Below, in pieces: positions 54,009 through 63,308 of a stretch of DNA of 64,000 nt. The notes under the pieces were generated by a model that ran no database searches, had not been told where the DNA came from, and saw nothing but the letters and a program-made list of their open reading frames with translations. The stretch is from the NCBI RefSeq assembly GCF_004361885.1, contig NZ_SNWH01000002.1, forward strand, positions 1 to 64,000, given 5' to 3'. The translations under genes and the position numbers were made by a program. The stretch's first letter is position 1; the number at the start of each line of letters is the position of its first letter. Source of the stretch: Halomonas ventosae (GTDB lineage: Bacteria > Pseudomonadota > Gammaproteobacteria > Pseudomonadales > Halomonadaceae).

Positions 54009-54569
54009 TCAGCCTTCCGCCAACTTGAGATGCGGGGCGGTATGGCCGAGGTTCTCCAGCAGGCTCTCGCTGTACCAGTCGATGAAATCGATCACCCCGA
54101 ACTCGGCAGTTTCGGAGTAGGGTCCCGGCTGGTAGGCCACGAAGTTGATGCCGCGCTGGTTCTCCTCGACCAGGCGTAGATCCTCCTCGTTGGAGGCATC
54201 CCATACCTTGCGTATCTCGTGGGGCTGGTAGTCGACCTCTTCCACGGCATCCTTGTGTACCAGCCATTTGGTGGTCACCAGCGTCTGCTGGGGTCCCAGC
54301 GGCAGCACCCTGAACACCACGGCGTGATCCCCCATGAAGTGGTTCCAGGAGTTGGGCAGGTGGAGGATGCGCAGCGAGCCCATGTCGGCACTGGTGATCC
54401 TGCCCATCAGCTTGTTGCAGCCCGGCTTGCCATCCATGGTCATGGAGACCACGCCGTCGAGCAACGGAGTACGGGTCAGGCGATTGCGCTTGCCGAGATG
54501 CTTGAGCATCTCGAGGGTGGCCTCGCGTGCCGTGGCCAGGGAGTCATCCAGGCGAGCGGGAGAGTCCAT
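54009..54569 (-). pseudogene. gbcA 3' part (glycine betaine monooxygenase oxygenase subunit)
   Basis: 186 residues without the N-terminal Rieske domain (no CxH/CxxH motif). LVTTKWLVHKDAVEEVDYQ, EENQRGINFVAYQPGPYSETAEFGVIDF and DWYSESL match the catalytic domain of GbcA, which starts glycine betaine demethylation. It begins at an ATG with AGAGGAC upstream, so a truncated protein could still be made. It lies head-to-head with a gbcB remnant. Confidence 0.75.
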
Positions 54570-54615
54570 GATGGTCTGTCCTCTTGCTGGGCCGCTCGGG
54601 CGGCCTCGGGGTTGT

Positions 54616-54851
54616 TCAGGAAGAGCGTGCGCATCCAGCCTGGCGAAACGATGCACTCCGCCGCCGCCAAGCTTGGCCTGCACATCCCCAAGGCCTGCGG
54701 CATGGGCATCTGCGGAACCTGTCGGGTTCCTCTGAGTTCAGGTCAGGTAGAGATAGACCATAACGGCGGCATCACCGACGAGGAGGTGGCGGACCGCTAT
54801 ATCCTCTCCTGCTGCAGCAGGCCGCTGGGCGACGTGGTGGTGGAGTATTGA
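54616..54851 (+). pseudogene. gbcB 3' part (glycine betaine demethylase reductase subunit)
   Basis: Encodes the C-terminal plant-type ferredoxin domain: VRIQPGETMHSAAAKLG, CGMGICGTC and YILSCCSRP give the four cluster Cys residues, ending VVVEY. The FAD and NAD domains of a full GbcB (about 360 residues) are missing. Only about 45 bp separate it from the gbcA remnant in the opposite direction, so one deletion probably removed both 5' ends. Confidence 0.75.
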
Positions 54852-55024
54852 CCGCACCGGCCATGTCCCCATGGCCGGCGCTCGGCGTGCCGGACCGTTG
54901 CGGGGATCAGGAAAGGTAGTGGACCTCCTGCGAGCCGTAGACCGGCGTCGGAATGTCATGTCCTCCTGGCGCGCCTGGAGCTGCACCTGCGCGCGGCCAC
55001 ACCCTCTCGCTGAGTTCCGGTCGG

Positions 55025-55600
55025 CTAGCCGGGAAAGCGCCTGTCCAGCTGCTCGCGGAAGCGGTCAAAGGCCGCGCGGGCGCCTGCCACGGCGGCCCCT
55101 CGCTCGCCGGGCGGGCAGAGTGCCTCGAGCTCGAGCAGTCGCCGTGGCCACTCCTCGGGAGCCATTTCCAGGCAGAAAAAGGTGTGCGGTGCCCCGGAGC
55201 CCAGGGTTCGGCGCAGCCGGCCGCCAATCATCTGCCCGCCCAGGCGGGACCCCTCCAGCACGTAGAGCTCCCCCGCCAGGATGGCGGGGGAGGCCGAGGA
55301 AGTCGCGGCCTGTGAGGCGAGCGTCCTCGGTGTCAGGCCGAGGCTGCCGAGGTCATCAATGAGGCGCGGCAGCCGCCGTGGCACCCGAAGCCGCAGGCCG
55401 AGACGTGCGATCTCGCGCAAGATCCGGTTCTCCAGCTCTGCATGGGCGGGATACAGGGCCAGCAGCGAGGCACCGTAGGCCTCTCGGGTCAGGGTGGGGG
55501 CGAGCAGGCACTGCAGGGCCGGGTGTCGGTCCAGGGCGCGGTGGGCGTCGCGCGTGGCATCGCGCAGCTGACGGGCTAGCGGTGGGGTAGGAGGGCTCAT
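55025..55600 (-). CDS. Heme oxygenase (biliverdin-producing, BphO/HemO type)
   Basis: 191 residues. LRDATRDAHRALDRHPAL supplies the proximal His. ILAGELYVLEGSRLGGQMIGGRL is the distal helix with the flexible glycines. FDRFREQLDR closes the fold. It opens heme to biliverdin. A bacteriophytochrome that needs biliverdin is encoded 2.8 kb away, so this is the likely chromophore supplier, although ahpC-ahpF lie between them. Confidence 0.9.
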   Translation of the reverse strand: MSPPTPPLARQLRDATRDAHRALDRHPALQCLLAPTLTREAYGASLLALYPAHAELENRILREIARLGLRLRVPRRLPRLIDDLGSLGLTPRTLASQAATSSASPAILAGELYVLEGSRLGGQMIGGRLRRTLGSGAPHTFFCLEMAPEEWPRRLLELEALCPPGERGAAVAGARAAFDRFREQLDRRFPG

Positions 55601-55713
55601 CGACGCTCCGCAACATGACCGGGGGTCGCGTGGGCCACAAATCCCTCTTTTCGAAGCACAGTCGGCCCGTTACGCTGCCTGTCACGATATCATCCCGATC
55701 CGGAGGCGTCTCC

Positions 55714-55858
55714 TTGACCATTTCCTGTTATGCCGACCTGCTGGACGAGGCGCGTGCCCAGCCAGCACCTCAACCGCATGGTCGAATCGCTGAAGATAGG
55801 CAACATCGCACAGTTCCTGGCTTTCGATCGCCAAGGCGAGGCGCTACATATCAACTGA
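55714..55858 (+). pseudogene. Small conserved hypothetical gene with internal deletion
   Basis: GGAGG and a TTG start give LTISCYADLLDEARAQ. In another frame HLNRMVESLKIGNIAQFLAFDRQGEALHIN ends at 55858. Both ends resemble a family common in Pseudomonas and Halomonas that is sometimes loosely labelled ribonucleotide reductase alpha-like. The central part of about 80 codons is missing and the frames do not match. Confidence 0.4.
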
Positions 55859-55994
55859 CGCCGAATCGTCATCTCCATAGGGTTGAATGATCAGCTTGAT
55901 GACACCATTCAATTTACGCTATCAGCAGTCGGGGGCTACCATGCCCTTGTATCGCCGCTATGTATTCAACGAAAGTCGAAAGGAGCACTACCAA

Positions 55995-56558
55995 ATGTCG
56001 CTGCTGAACACCGAAGTCAAGCCGTTCAAGGCCACCGCCTATCACAATGGCGAGTTCATCGATGTCACCGAGGAGAGCCTGGAGGGCCAGTGGAGCATCT
56101 TCTTCTTCTATCCGGCCGACTTCACCTTCGTCTGCCCCACCGAACTGGGTGACCTGCAGGACAACTACGAGGAATTCAAGAAGCTGGGTGTCGAGATCTA
56201 CAGCGTCTCCACCGATACGCACTTCACCCACAAGGCCTGGCACGACAGCTCCGAGACCATCGGCAAGCTGACCTACCCGATGCTGGCCGACCCGACCCAC
56301 GCCATCTCACGCAACTTCGAGGTGCTGATCGAGGAAGATGGCGTCGCCGAGCGTGGCACCTTTGTGATCGACCCTGACGGCAAGATCCAGATCGTCGAGC
56401 TGAATGCCGGCAATATTGGCCGCAATGCCGAGGAGCTGCTGCGCAAGGTCAAAGCTGCCCAGTACGTGCGCGCCAACCCGAACGAAGTCTGCCCGGCCAA
56501 GTGGGAAGAAGGCGATGAGACCCTGTCTCCGTCCCTGGACCTGGTCGGCAAGATATAA
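55995..56558 (+). CDS. ahpC: Alkyl hydroperoxide reductase subunit C (2-Cys peroxiredoxin)
   Basis: 187 residues, E. coli AhpC type. The peroxidatic Cys is in [14 protein letters not shown] and the resolving Cys in NEVCPAKW near the C-terminus. [14 protein letters not shown] and the GGxGE-like loop are typical. It reduces hydrogen and organic peroxides in the cytoplasm. AGGAG lies 9 nt before ATG 55995. Followed by ahpF after a hairpin. Confidence 0.97.
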   Translation: MSLLNTEVKPFKATAYHNGEFIDVTEESLEGQWSIFFFYPADFTFVCPTELGDLQDNYEEFKKLGVEIYSVSTDTHFTHKAWHDSSETIGKLTYPMLADPTHAISRNFEVLIEEDGVAERGTFVIDPDGKIQIVELNAGNIGRNAEELLRKVKAAQYVRANPNEVCPAKWEEGDETLSPSLDLVGKI

Positions 56559-56599
56559 GCGGCTCCGCCGGCGAGGCCCTCTCCGCCCTTGCCTGCCTC

Positions 56600-56622
56600 G
56601 CCCGGGTATCCCCTGCCCGGGC
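56600..56622 (+). terminator. Hairpin between ahpC and ahpF
   Basis: GCCCGGG (56600-56606) pairs with CCCGGGC (56616-56622). It has no T-run. In related operons a partial terminator here lets ahpC be expressed above ahpF. Confidence 0.45.
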
Positions 56623-56724
56623 TCTGATTTCGGAAGCATGAGCGAACTGGGCCTCCCCGAATGGGACGTCCTGATCCTCTCATGCCTCCTTCCTGATACC
56701 CGAACATGAAGGAATGACGCTGTC

Positions 56725-58278
56725 ATGTTGGACGACAAGCTGAAAAGCCAGCTCAAAGCTTATCTGGAAAAGGTCACCCAGCCCTTCGAGATCGTCGCGT
56801 CCCTCGATGACGGCGCCAAGTCGCAGGAACTGCACGGTCTGCTGACCGATATCGTCGGCCTGACCGACAAGATCACCCTGACGCTCGATGGCCAGGACGC
56901 GCGCCGCCCGTCGTTCGCGCTCAATCGCCCCGGCGAGGAGACCGGCGTCGTCTTCGCCGGCCTGCCCATGGGCCACGAGTTCACCTCGCTGGTGCTGGCG
57001 CTGCTGCAGGTGGGCGGCCATCCGCCCAAGGCCAGCGATGAGGTGGTCGAGCAGATCAGGAGCCTCGAGGGCGAGATGCGCTTCGAGACCTATTTCTCGC
57101 TCTCCTGCCAGAACTGCCCGGACGTGGTCCAGGCGCTCAACCTGATGGCGATCCTCAACCCGAACGTGCATCACGTCGCCATTGACGGCGCACTGTTCCA
57201 GGATGAGGTGAAACAGCGCGAGATCATGTCGGTGCCCAGCGTCTACCTCAATGGCGAGCCTTTCGGCCAGGGTCGCATGAGCCTGGAGCAGATACTCGCC
57301 AAGGTGGATACCGGCGCCGCCGAGCGCGAGGCTGCCAAGCTCAGCGAGAAGCCGACCTTCGACACCCTGATGATCGGCGGCGGCCCGGCCGGCGCCGCGG
57401 CGGCGGTCTATGCGGCGCGCAAGGGCATTCGCACCGGGGTGGCCGCCGAGCGCTTCGGCGGCCAGGTGCTCGATACCCTGAGCATCGAAAACCTTATCTC
57501 CGTGCCCTACACCGAGGGCCCCAAGCTGGCCGCGGCGCTGGAGGAGCACGTCAAGGAGTACGAGGTCGACATCATGAACCTGCAGCGGGCGGTCGCGCTG
57601 GTGCCCGGCCGGCCCGGTGAGGCGCACGAGGTGCAGTTTGAATCCGGCGCCAGTCTCAAGAGCCGGACCCTGGTGCTGGCCACTGGCGCCCGCTGGCGCG
57701 AGATGGGCGTGCCCGGCGAGGCCGAGTATCGCAACAAGGGCGTGGCCTACTGCCCCCACTGCGATGGCCCGCTGTTCAAGGGCAAACGTGTGGCGGTGAT
57801 CGGTGGCGGCAACTCCGGCGTCGAGGCGGCCATCGATCTGGCCGGTATCGTCGGCCACGTCACCCTGATCGAGTTCATGGACGAGATGCGCGCCGACGCG
57901 GTGCTGCAGAAGAAGCTGCGCAGCCTGCCCAACGTGGAGATCATCCTCGGCGCTCGCACCACCGAGGTGAACGGCGACGGCACGCGAGTCAACGGCCTGA
58001 CCTATGAAGAGCGCGCCAGCGGCGAGATCCGCCAGCTCGAGCTGGAGGGTGTCTTCGTGCAGATCGGCCTGGTACCCAATACCGAGTGGCTGCAGGACTC
58101 GCCCATCGAGCTCTCCGAGCGTGGCGAGATCGTGGTCGATGCCCACGGCATGACCAGCGTGCCGGGCATCTTCGCCGCCGGCGACGTGACCACCGTGCCC
58201 TACAAGCAGATCGTCATCGCCATGGGCGAGGGCTCCAAGGCCGCCCTGGGCGCCTTCGACTTTCTGATCCGCCAGTAA
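56725..58278 (+). CDS. ahpF: Alkyl hydroperoxide reductase subunit F
   Basis: 517 residues. The N-terminal double thioredoxin fold carries CQNC, which passes electrons to AhpC. The thioredoxin-reductase-like part has FAD motif [22 protein letters not shown] motif [16 protein letters not shown] and redox CPHC. The C-terminal [16 protein letters not shown] is conserved. Together with AhpC it forms an NADH-dependent peroxidase. Starts at ATG 56725, 166 bp after ahpC. Confidence 0.97.
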   Translation: MLDDKLKSQLKAYLEKVTQPFEIVASLDDGAKSQELHGLLTDIVGLTDKITLTLDGQDARRPSFALNRPGEETGVVFAGLPMGHEFTSLVLALLQVGGHPPKASDEVVEQIRSLEGEMRFETYFSLSCQNCPDVVQALNLMAILNPNVHHVAIDGALFQDEVKQREIMSVPSVYLNGEPFGQGRMSLEQILAKVDTGAAEREAAKLSEKPTFDTLMIGGGPAGAAAAVYAARKGIRTGVAAERFGGQVLDTLSIENLISVPYTEGPKLAAALEEHVKEYEVDIMNLQRAVALVPGRPGEAHEVQFESGASLKSRTLVLATGARWREMGVPGEAEYRNKGVAYCPHCDGPLFKGKRVAVIGGGNSGVEAAIDLAGIVGHVTLIEFMDEMRADAVLQKKLRSLPNVEIILGARTTEVNGDGTRVNGLTYEERASGEIRQLELEGVFVQIGLVPNTEWLQDSPIELSERGEIVVDAHGMTSVPGIFAAGDVTTVPYKQIVIAMGEGSKAALGAFDFLIRQ

Positions 58279-58286
58279 CTCGCGCC

Positions 58287-58303
58287 GGGCGTCGTCGACG
58301 CCC
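58287..58303. terminator. Small hairpin after ahpF
   Basis: GGGCGT (58287-58292) pairs with ACGCCC (58298-58303), 9 bp after the ahpF stop and before the convergent bphP end. Confidence 0.4.
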
Positions 58304-58363
58304 GTCAGCGTATGCCCGGCCCTCGTGGGTGACGCCACGGGGGCGGATTCGGTCTTGGCCGGC

Positions 58364-60478
58364 TCACACCTGCGCGGGACTTGCTTCTACCGTCTCCACA
58401 CGGTTGCGGCCGTTCTCCTTGGCCTGATACATCGCCTCGTCGGCTCGCGCGACCAACCGCTTGCGGGTATCGCCAGGGTGCCAACTGGTCACGCCGATGC
58501 TGATGGTCACCCGGCCCAGTTTTCCAAGGTCGATACTCGCGACGCACTGGCGCAGGCGTTCTGCCAGGCGGGTCGCCTCCTGTGTCTCGCAGTGGTTGGC
58601 CAGCACCAGGAACTCCTCGCCACCCCAGCGTCCTAGGGCGTCACTCTCGCGCAGGCTATCCTGCAGGGCGCGGGTGATCTCGACCAGCACCTGATCCCCG
58701 GCCTCGTGGCCGTGGGTATCGTTGAACTGCTTGAAATGGTCCACGTCGAACAGCAGTAATGCGAAGGGGTGGTAGTAGCGTTCGGCGGCATTCAGCGCTG
58801 CGTCGATGCCCTGCTCCATGCGATAGCGGTTCCAGCAACCAGTCAGGCTGTCGCTGAAGGCCAGGTTCTTGAGCTTGCGATTGGCACGATGAAGCCTTTC
58901 ATTGAGTTGAGCGATCTCGTGGTTGGAGGTCAGGACGGCCAGGTTCTTGGCCAGGTCCCCGACGGCGCGGCACTCGATGTTGCGCCAGGCACGACTTTGC
59001 CCCCTGACCTCATCCTGCCACTGGGCAAAGGAGCGGCGTGGCGTGAGGATCAGCTGTCCGTCGCGGATCATGGGGGTATCTTCAGGCTTGCCGGCCCAGC
59101 GTCTGCTGTGTCGCTGCTCACGGCGAAACAGCATCAGCCAGTGGGTCGACTCGGTAGGCAGGGCCACAGCGAGAAGCCCGCAGAGGTCACCCTCCTGCCA
59201 CGGCGCCAAAGGCGTCTTCTCTAGCGCCTGGGTGTGCCAGGGTGAGTCGTGTTGCTGGAAACGGCTCAGCCAGTCGGCCATGGCGACCAGATTCTCCTCG
59301 GCCGGCAGGGTTCCCAGGCCACAGCTCGCTTTCCCGATGACGAGGGCGATGCCTTCGGCATCAAGGAGTTCAAGCCATTGCGCGCCGTGACGCTGGACCA
59401 GGCCATCCGGCCCAAGAAGGCGTCCGCTCTCATCGGAGAGAATGTCGTTGCTGTCGTGGATGTGCTGAAGAAGCCGGGTGTCGGCTCGTGCATGCAGCAG
59501 CATCATCCGCGGCATGGTGCTCTGAACCATGGCACACAGGGCATCACGCAGATCGGCTTCCAGCGGCCTGGATTTCAGGCCGTGACAGGCCAGCAGGCCC
59601 CATAGCCTTCCCTCCTCATGCATGGCCACCGACAGCGAGGCGCCAACGCCCATGTTGGTGAGGTACTCCTGGTGAATCGGTGCGACGGCACGCAGCACGC
59701 CCTGCGACATGTCCAGTGGCACCGCCTCGCTAGGACCACAGGGCGGCACCAGGGGGACTGCCGGCGCCGAGGCATCGGGGATGCTGCGCACCCGGTTGAT
59801 GTCATAGAGCCGACGTACCTGAGCAGGAATGTCACTGGCTGGAAAATAGTGATCGAGGAAGCTCTTCGCCTCAGGCAGACGGGTCTCGGCGATCACCCGG
59901 CCGTTCCACTTCTCGTCGAAACGGTAGACCATGACTCGCTCGTGGCCAGTGAGCTCCTGCACCCGTTGCGTCAAGGTATCGAGAAGGACATCGATGTCGT
60001 CGAGTTGCCCCACCTCGACCAGCCAGTTGTTCACCGTATCCAGAAGACGATGCCCGTCTGGGCACATCAAGTGTTCCAGTTCTACCACGACAGCGTCGCC
60101 GCTGTGATAAACCACCGCGTGGAAACGTCGTTGTTCGCCCCGTACCTCGCGTAGGGTGGTGAGAACACAAGCCGAGCTGTGCTGCTTCTTCACCAGTTCA
60201 GTGTCCAGAAGGTTCAGCAGCTCGTCGCCCAGCACCTCCCGCGGCTCGCCGGCCAGTGCTGCCGCCACGCTGATACCCAGGAAGGTCTCGCTATTGGCGC
60301 TGATCTGGCGAACCCGCTTCAGGTCGGCATCCAGGCTGACCAGGCAGCCTACTGGCTGGATGGCACCGGGAATATGCACCGGTTCACGGGCACAGGCCTC
60401 AAGGGCGGCGGCGACCTGGGCCGCGCTGTAGCGTGTCGGGGCGTTCAAGGCTGACGGATCCTCGTGGGTGCTGGCCAT
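58364..60478 (-). CDS. bphP: Bacteriophytochrome with diguanylate cyclase (PAS-GAF-PHY-GGDEF)
   Basis: 704 residues. Cys near residue 29 in ACAREPVHIPGAIQPVG is the biliverdin-attaching residue (the usual IQPHG reads IQPVG). The GAF domain has YRFDEKWNGRVIAE and FPASDIPAQVRRLY; the PHY tongue has PRRSF. The output domain has GRWGGEEF with the inhibitory RxxD site (RESD) five residues before it, so it should make c-di-GMP under red/far-red control with product inhibition. Divergent from the EAL gene. Confidence 0.93.
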   Translation of the reverse strand: MASTHEDPSALNAPTRYSAAQVAAALEACAREPVHIPGAIQPVGCLVSLDADLKRVRQISANSETFLGISVAAALAGEPREVLGDELLNLLDTELVKKQHSSACVLTTLREVRGEQRRFHAVVYHSGDAVVVELEHLMCPDGHRLLDTVNNWLVEVGQLDDIDVLLDTLTQRVQELTGHERVMVYRFDEKWNGRVIAETRLPEAKSFLDHYFPASDIPAQVRRLYDINRVRSIPDASAPAVPLVPPCGPSEAVPLDMSQGVLRAVAPIHQEYLTNMGVGASLSVAMHEEGRLWGLLACHGLKSRPLEADLRDALCAMVQSTMPRMMLLHARADTRLLQHIHDSNDILSDESGRLLGPDGLVQRHGAQWLELLDAEGIALVIGKASCGLGTLPAEENLVAMADWLSRFQQHDSPWHTQALEKTPLAPWQEGDLCGLLAVALPTESTHWLMLFRREQRHSRRWAGKPEDTPMIRDGQLILTPRRSFAQWQDEVRGQSRAWRNIECRAVGDLAKNLAVLTSNHEIAQLNERLHRANRKLKNLAFSDSLTGCWNRYRMEQGIDAALNAAERYYHPFALLLFDVDHFKQFNDTHGHEAGDQVLVEITRALQDSLRESDALGRWGGEEFLVLANHCETQEATRLAERLRQCVASIDLGKLGRVTISIGVTSWHPGDTRKRLVARADEAMYQAKENGRNRVETVEASPAQV

Positions 60479-60676
60479 GAGCCTACACCCTGGACGGAAC
60501 GGCGTGAACTATCGCGTAATCGCCAGCCTTACCGGGCCAATATTGCGGCTGCCATATTGCGCTGCCTTCCCGAGCTTGGGATAGTAAGTCGCTGGTGGCA
60601 GTCCTCGGCCATGCAGACATTTCTTCGAGCCCTGTGCCGTGGAACATTCCGACAAGTACCGATTAAGGAGTCGTCG

Positions 60677-61468
60677 ATGTCGAGCTGTGCGCGAGTCGCG
60701 GGGCACTGCGGCCGCTGTGAAGGGGAACTGCCCTTTGACTTTACCATGGCCTTTCAGCCGATCGTCGACGTGGAGGCTGCGCGAATCACTACCTATGAGG
60801 CGCTGGTGCGAGGTCCGGCGGGCGAGTCAGCCTGGAGTGTGCTGTCCCAGCTCTCCGACGACCTGCTCTATCGCTTCGATCAGGCCTGTCGCGTGAAGGC
60901 GATCGAGATGGCAAGCGCGCTGGGTATGCGCGAAAATCTATCGATCAACTTCCTGCCCAATGCGGTCTATGATCCCAAGGCGTGCATCCAGGCGACCCTG
61001 GATGTCTCAACTCGGGTCGGCTGGCCCATCGAGCGCATCATCTTCGAGATCACCGAGACCGAGCGAGTCAGTGATCGCCAGCACCTGCGCAACATCATCG
61101 ACGCCTACCGTACCATGGGCTTTGCGACGGCGTTGGATGACTTCGGCAACGGTTACGCCAACCTGGATCTGCTCACCGATCTCACGCCCGATCGCCTCAA
61201 GGTCGACCGCGAGCTGATCATGGGCTGTGATGGCGATTCTCGCCGCCAGATCCTGCTGAAGGCGGTCAAGCGATTGGGCGATGAACTCGATATCCAGCTG
61301 ATTGCGGAGGGCGTGGAGACCCGGGAGGAGGCGCTGTGGCTGGCGCGTGCGGGCATTACCCGCCAGCAGGGCTACTTCCATGCTCGTCCGGCGGTGGGCG
61401 CGCTGGCCCCGGACCTGGGGCCCGCCCTGGCGGCACTGCGCGACGCGAGCCGTCGCCAGGGCGCCTGA
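60677..61468 (+). CDS. EAL-domain c-di-GMP phosphodiesterase
   Basis: 263 residues. It consists of an N-terminal Cys-rich stretch (C-x6-C-x2-C) and one EAL domain with the catalytic set: YEALVRG, SINFLPNA, FEITETERV, ALDDFGNGYANLDLL, AEGVET and QGYFHARP. It should hydrolyse c-di-GMP. TAAGGAG lies 6 nt before ATG 60677. It is transcribed away from bphP with 198 bp between them, so a shared control region is likely and the pair may set c-di-GMP by light. Confidence 0.9.
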   Translation: MSSCARVAGHCGRCEGELPFDFTMAFQPIVDVEAARITTYEALVRGPAGESAWSVLSQLSDDLLYRFDQACRVKAIEMASALGMRENLSINFLPNAVYDPKACIQATLDVSTRVGWPIERIIFEITETERVSDRQHLRNIIDAYRTMGFATALDDFGNGYANLDLLTDLTPDRLKVDRELIMGCDGDSRRQILLKAVKRLGDELDIQLIAEGVETREEALWLARAGITRQQGYFHARPAVGALAPDLGPALAALRDASRRQGA

Positions 61469-61554
61469 GACGAACTTGTCTGGCCAATGGGCTCGCCTAA
61501 GCTGCCGATTTCGCTGCACTATAATAAATACGAATATCCATACGGCACGGCGTG

Positions 61555-62109
61555 CTAGCCCTCTGCCGCCGCGCAGAGGCGGCGCATGCGCTGGATCGCC
61601 TCGCCGGCCCCCTCCAGGCCGAAAGCCATGAACCAGGGATCGTCCTCGCTACGCATGATGCGCAGCCGCAGTAGCTCACCCTCTCCCATCTCCTCGAGCA
61701 GCAGCGAAAGCTCGGAGAGCGCGAAGCGCACGTAGAAACCGTTGTCGCCACGTTCGGTGACGAAGGTGGCACTGCCGCTGTGGATGGTTTGGTGATCAAC
61801 GCGCAGATCAGCGGGCACACGGTTCACGGTAGCGCTTTCGGCCTGGTTCTTGGCGAGCGCCACCCGCAGTTCCAGCCACGGCAGGTCACAGGCCCAGGCG
61901 CTGGCGTTGACGCTGAGGATGGCATCGCTGTAGCTCTGCTGGTCGATGGCGCGGACGTGACGCTCCTCGCCCAGCGACAGCACCAGGGAGTGCCAGCCGC
62001 CATGGACCTGGACGTCGCTGGTGTTGTAGTCGGTGGCCGACACCGTTCCGGCCAAGGCCAGGCAGAGCGGCAGCAGCAGGGCAGGGAAGAGCCGTAACAG
62101 GCGGGGCAT
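61555..62109 (-). CDS. Hypothetical periplasmic protein
   Basis: 184 residues from ATG 62109. The signal peptide (LLRLFPALLLPLCLALAGTVSA) is clear. The mature chain has one Cys and a mostly beta-like pattern (SATFVTERGDNGFYVRFALSELSLLLEEM). No family recognised. Its neighbours are a truncated cytochrome c and nsrR. Confidence 0.65.
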   Translation of the reverse strand: MPRLLRLFPALLLPLCLALAGTVSATDYNTSDVQVHGGWHSLVLSLGEERHVRAIDQQSYSDAILSVNASAWACDLPWLELRVALAKNQAESATVNRVPADLRVDHQTIHSGSATFVTERGDNGFYVRFALSELSLLLEEMGEGELLRLRIMRSEDDPWFMAFGLEGAGEAIQRMRRLCAAAEG

Positions 62110-62219
62110 GGCGTAGCGCTTCCATGGGCAGCGATACGCCGAGGTTAGCATGCTGGCCAAGGACTGTCCTGCCAACATTCTTGCCAGACATCTCGACGAT
62201 AGAGCGCGCCGGCGCAGAA

Positions 62220-62426
62220 TCAGGGCTTGAGGCTGGCGTAGTAGGCGGCGATGTCGGCAATGTCCTGATCGGACAGTGCCTGCGCCTGCGGGGTCATCAT
62301 CATGGACATGCCACCGCCCCGCTCACCAGCCCGGTAGGCTTTGAGGGCGCTCTCCAGGTAGGGGGCGTTCTGGCCGGCCAGGTGGGGATAGATGGGTACA
62401 GTAGCCTTGCCGGCGCGGCCATGCAT
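62220..62426 (-). pseudogene. Cytochrome c (c553/c4-like), truncated, no heme site
   Basis: [23 protein letters not shown], the Met-ligand stretch GGGMSMMM and [16 protein letters not shown] are the C-terminal two thirds of a class I cytochrome c. The CxxCH motif and signal peptide that should precede [13 protein letters not shown] are missing. The remaining 68-codon frame starts at an ATG but cannot bind heme covalently. Confidence 0.75.
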
Positions 62427-62500
62427 GAAACGTCAACAGGCCCTGGTCCGGAAGGCACAAAAGACAAAAGGGCCGGCCACGTCAGCCATACCGGAGTAGC

Positions 62501-62953
62501 TCAGGCATCGGATGAGGCGGCGTCGAGCTGCAGCAGCTGGATCAGTTCGCTGCGCTGAGGGCCCACCAGGTCGGCCAGGGTGTAGCGATCGAGCACGGCG
62601 AGGAAGGCCGCGAGCGCCTCGGCGAGGACCGGGCTGAGCCGACAGGCGGGAGTGATGATGCAGGGGCTGTCATCGTCGAAGCATTCCACTAGCTTCAGGT
62701 CTCGCTCGGTGTCGCGGACCAGTTCCCCCAGGATGATTGTCTGCGGGGCGCGCTTGAGCAGCAGGCCGCCATTCTTGCCCCGGATGGCGGTGATGTAGCC
62801 ATGGTGATTGAGATCCTGCACCACCTTCATCAGGTGATTGCGGGAGATATCGAAGCGTTCGGCGATCTCGGTGATGGTCGAGCGTTGCTCGCCCTTGGTG
62901 GCCAAAAAGATCAGTACTCGCAGCGAATAGTCGGTGAATCGGGTCAGGTGCAT
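62501..62953 (-). CDS. nsrR: Nitric-oxide-sensing Rrf2-family repressor NsrR
   Basis: 150 residues. MHLTRFTDYSLRVLIFLA at the start and the winged helix ITEIAERFDISRNHLMKVVQDL are typical. Three Cys in ECFDDDSPCIITPACRL are the Fe-S ligands of NsrR. It represses NO-stress genes until NO attacks the cluster. ATG 62953 is chosen because earlier codons do not resemble the family. Probably monocistronic. Confidence 0.9.
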   Translation of the reverse strand: MHLTRFTDYSLRVLIFLATKGEQRSTITEIAERFDISRNHLMKVVQDLNHHGYITAIRGKNGGLLLKRAPQTIILGELVRDTERDLKLVECFDDDSPCIITPACRLSPVLAEALAAFLAVLDRYTLADLVGPQRSELIQLLQLDAASSDA

Positions 62954-63308
62954 ATGAGTTCCGGCGTGTCGGAGGCCTCGCAAGGCGTAGAGGGAAAGCG
63001 GACGATACTAGCATCCGGCCTATTGGCTGTGATTGGTCTGCGTGGCATTCGGTCGCATGGGGGCGATGACGTTGTTGGCGCCGGGTAGCCCATGGTGGCG
63101 AGTGGCTGTTCGACTTCGCGTCGGCAGGGAGGGGGAGTACCTGTTGGGAGATGCTGCCGCCCCGTCGACTGGCTGCCCGCTTCCTCGACTTGATCTGGGT
63201 CAGCTACCCCTTGAAGGGTACCGACGTGCCTGGTCATGGCTGGCATAATTCGCCCATGCGGTGGTGGCCCCGACCGCCGCCTTACGGTTCCAGAGGCTCG
63301 ATTCGATC
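62954..63308. promoter_or_regulatory. nsrR-hemN intergenic region with possible ANR/FNR site
   Basis: 355 bp between the divergent nsrR and hemN genes, without a supported gene. TTGATCTGGGTCAG at 63190-63203 resembles the ANR/FNR box TTGAT-n4-ATCAA, with the left half exact and the right half imperfect. hemN genes are commonly ANR-activated, so the site is plausible. Confidence 0.35.
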
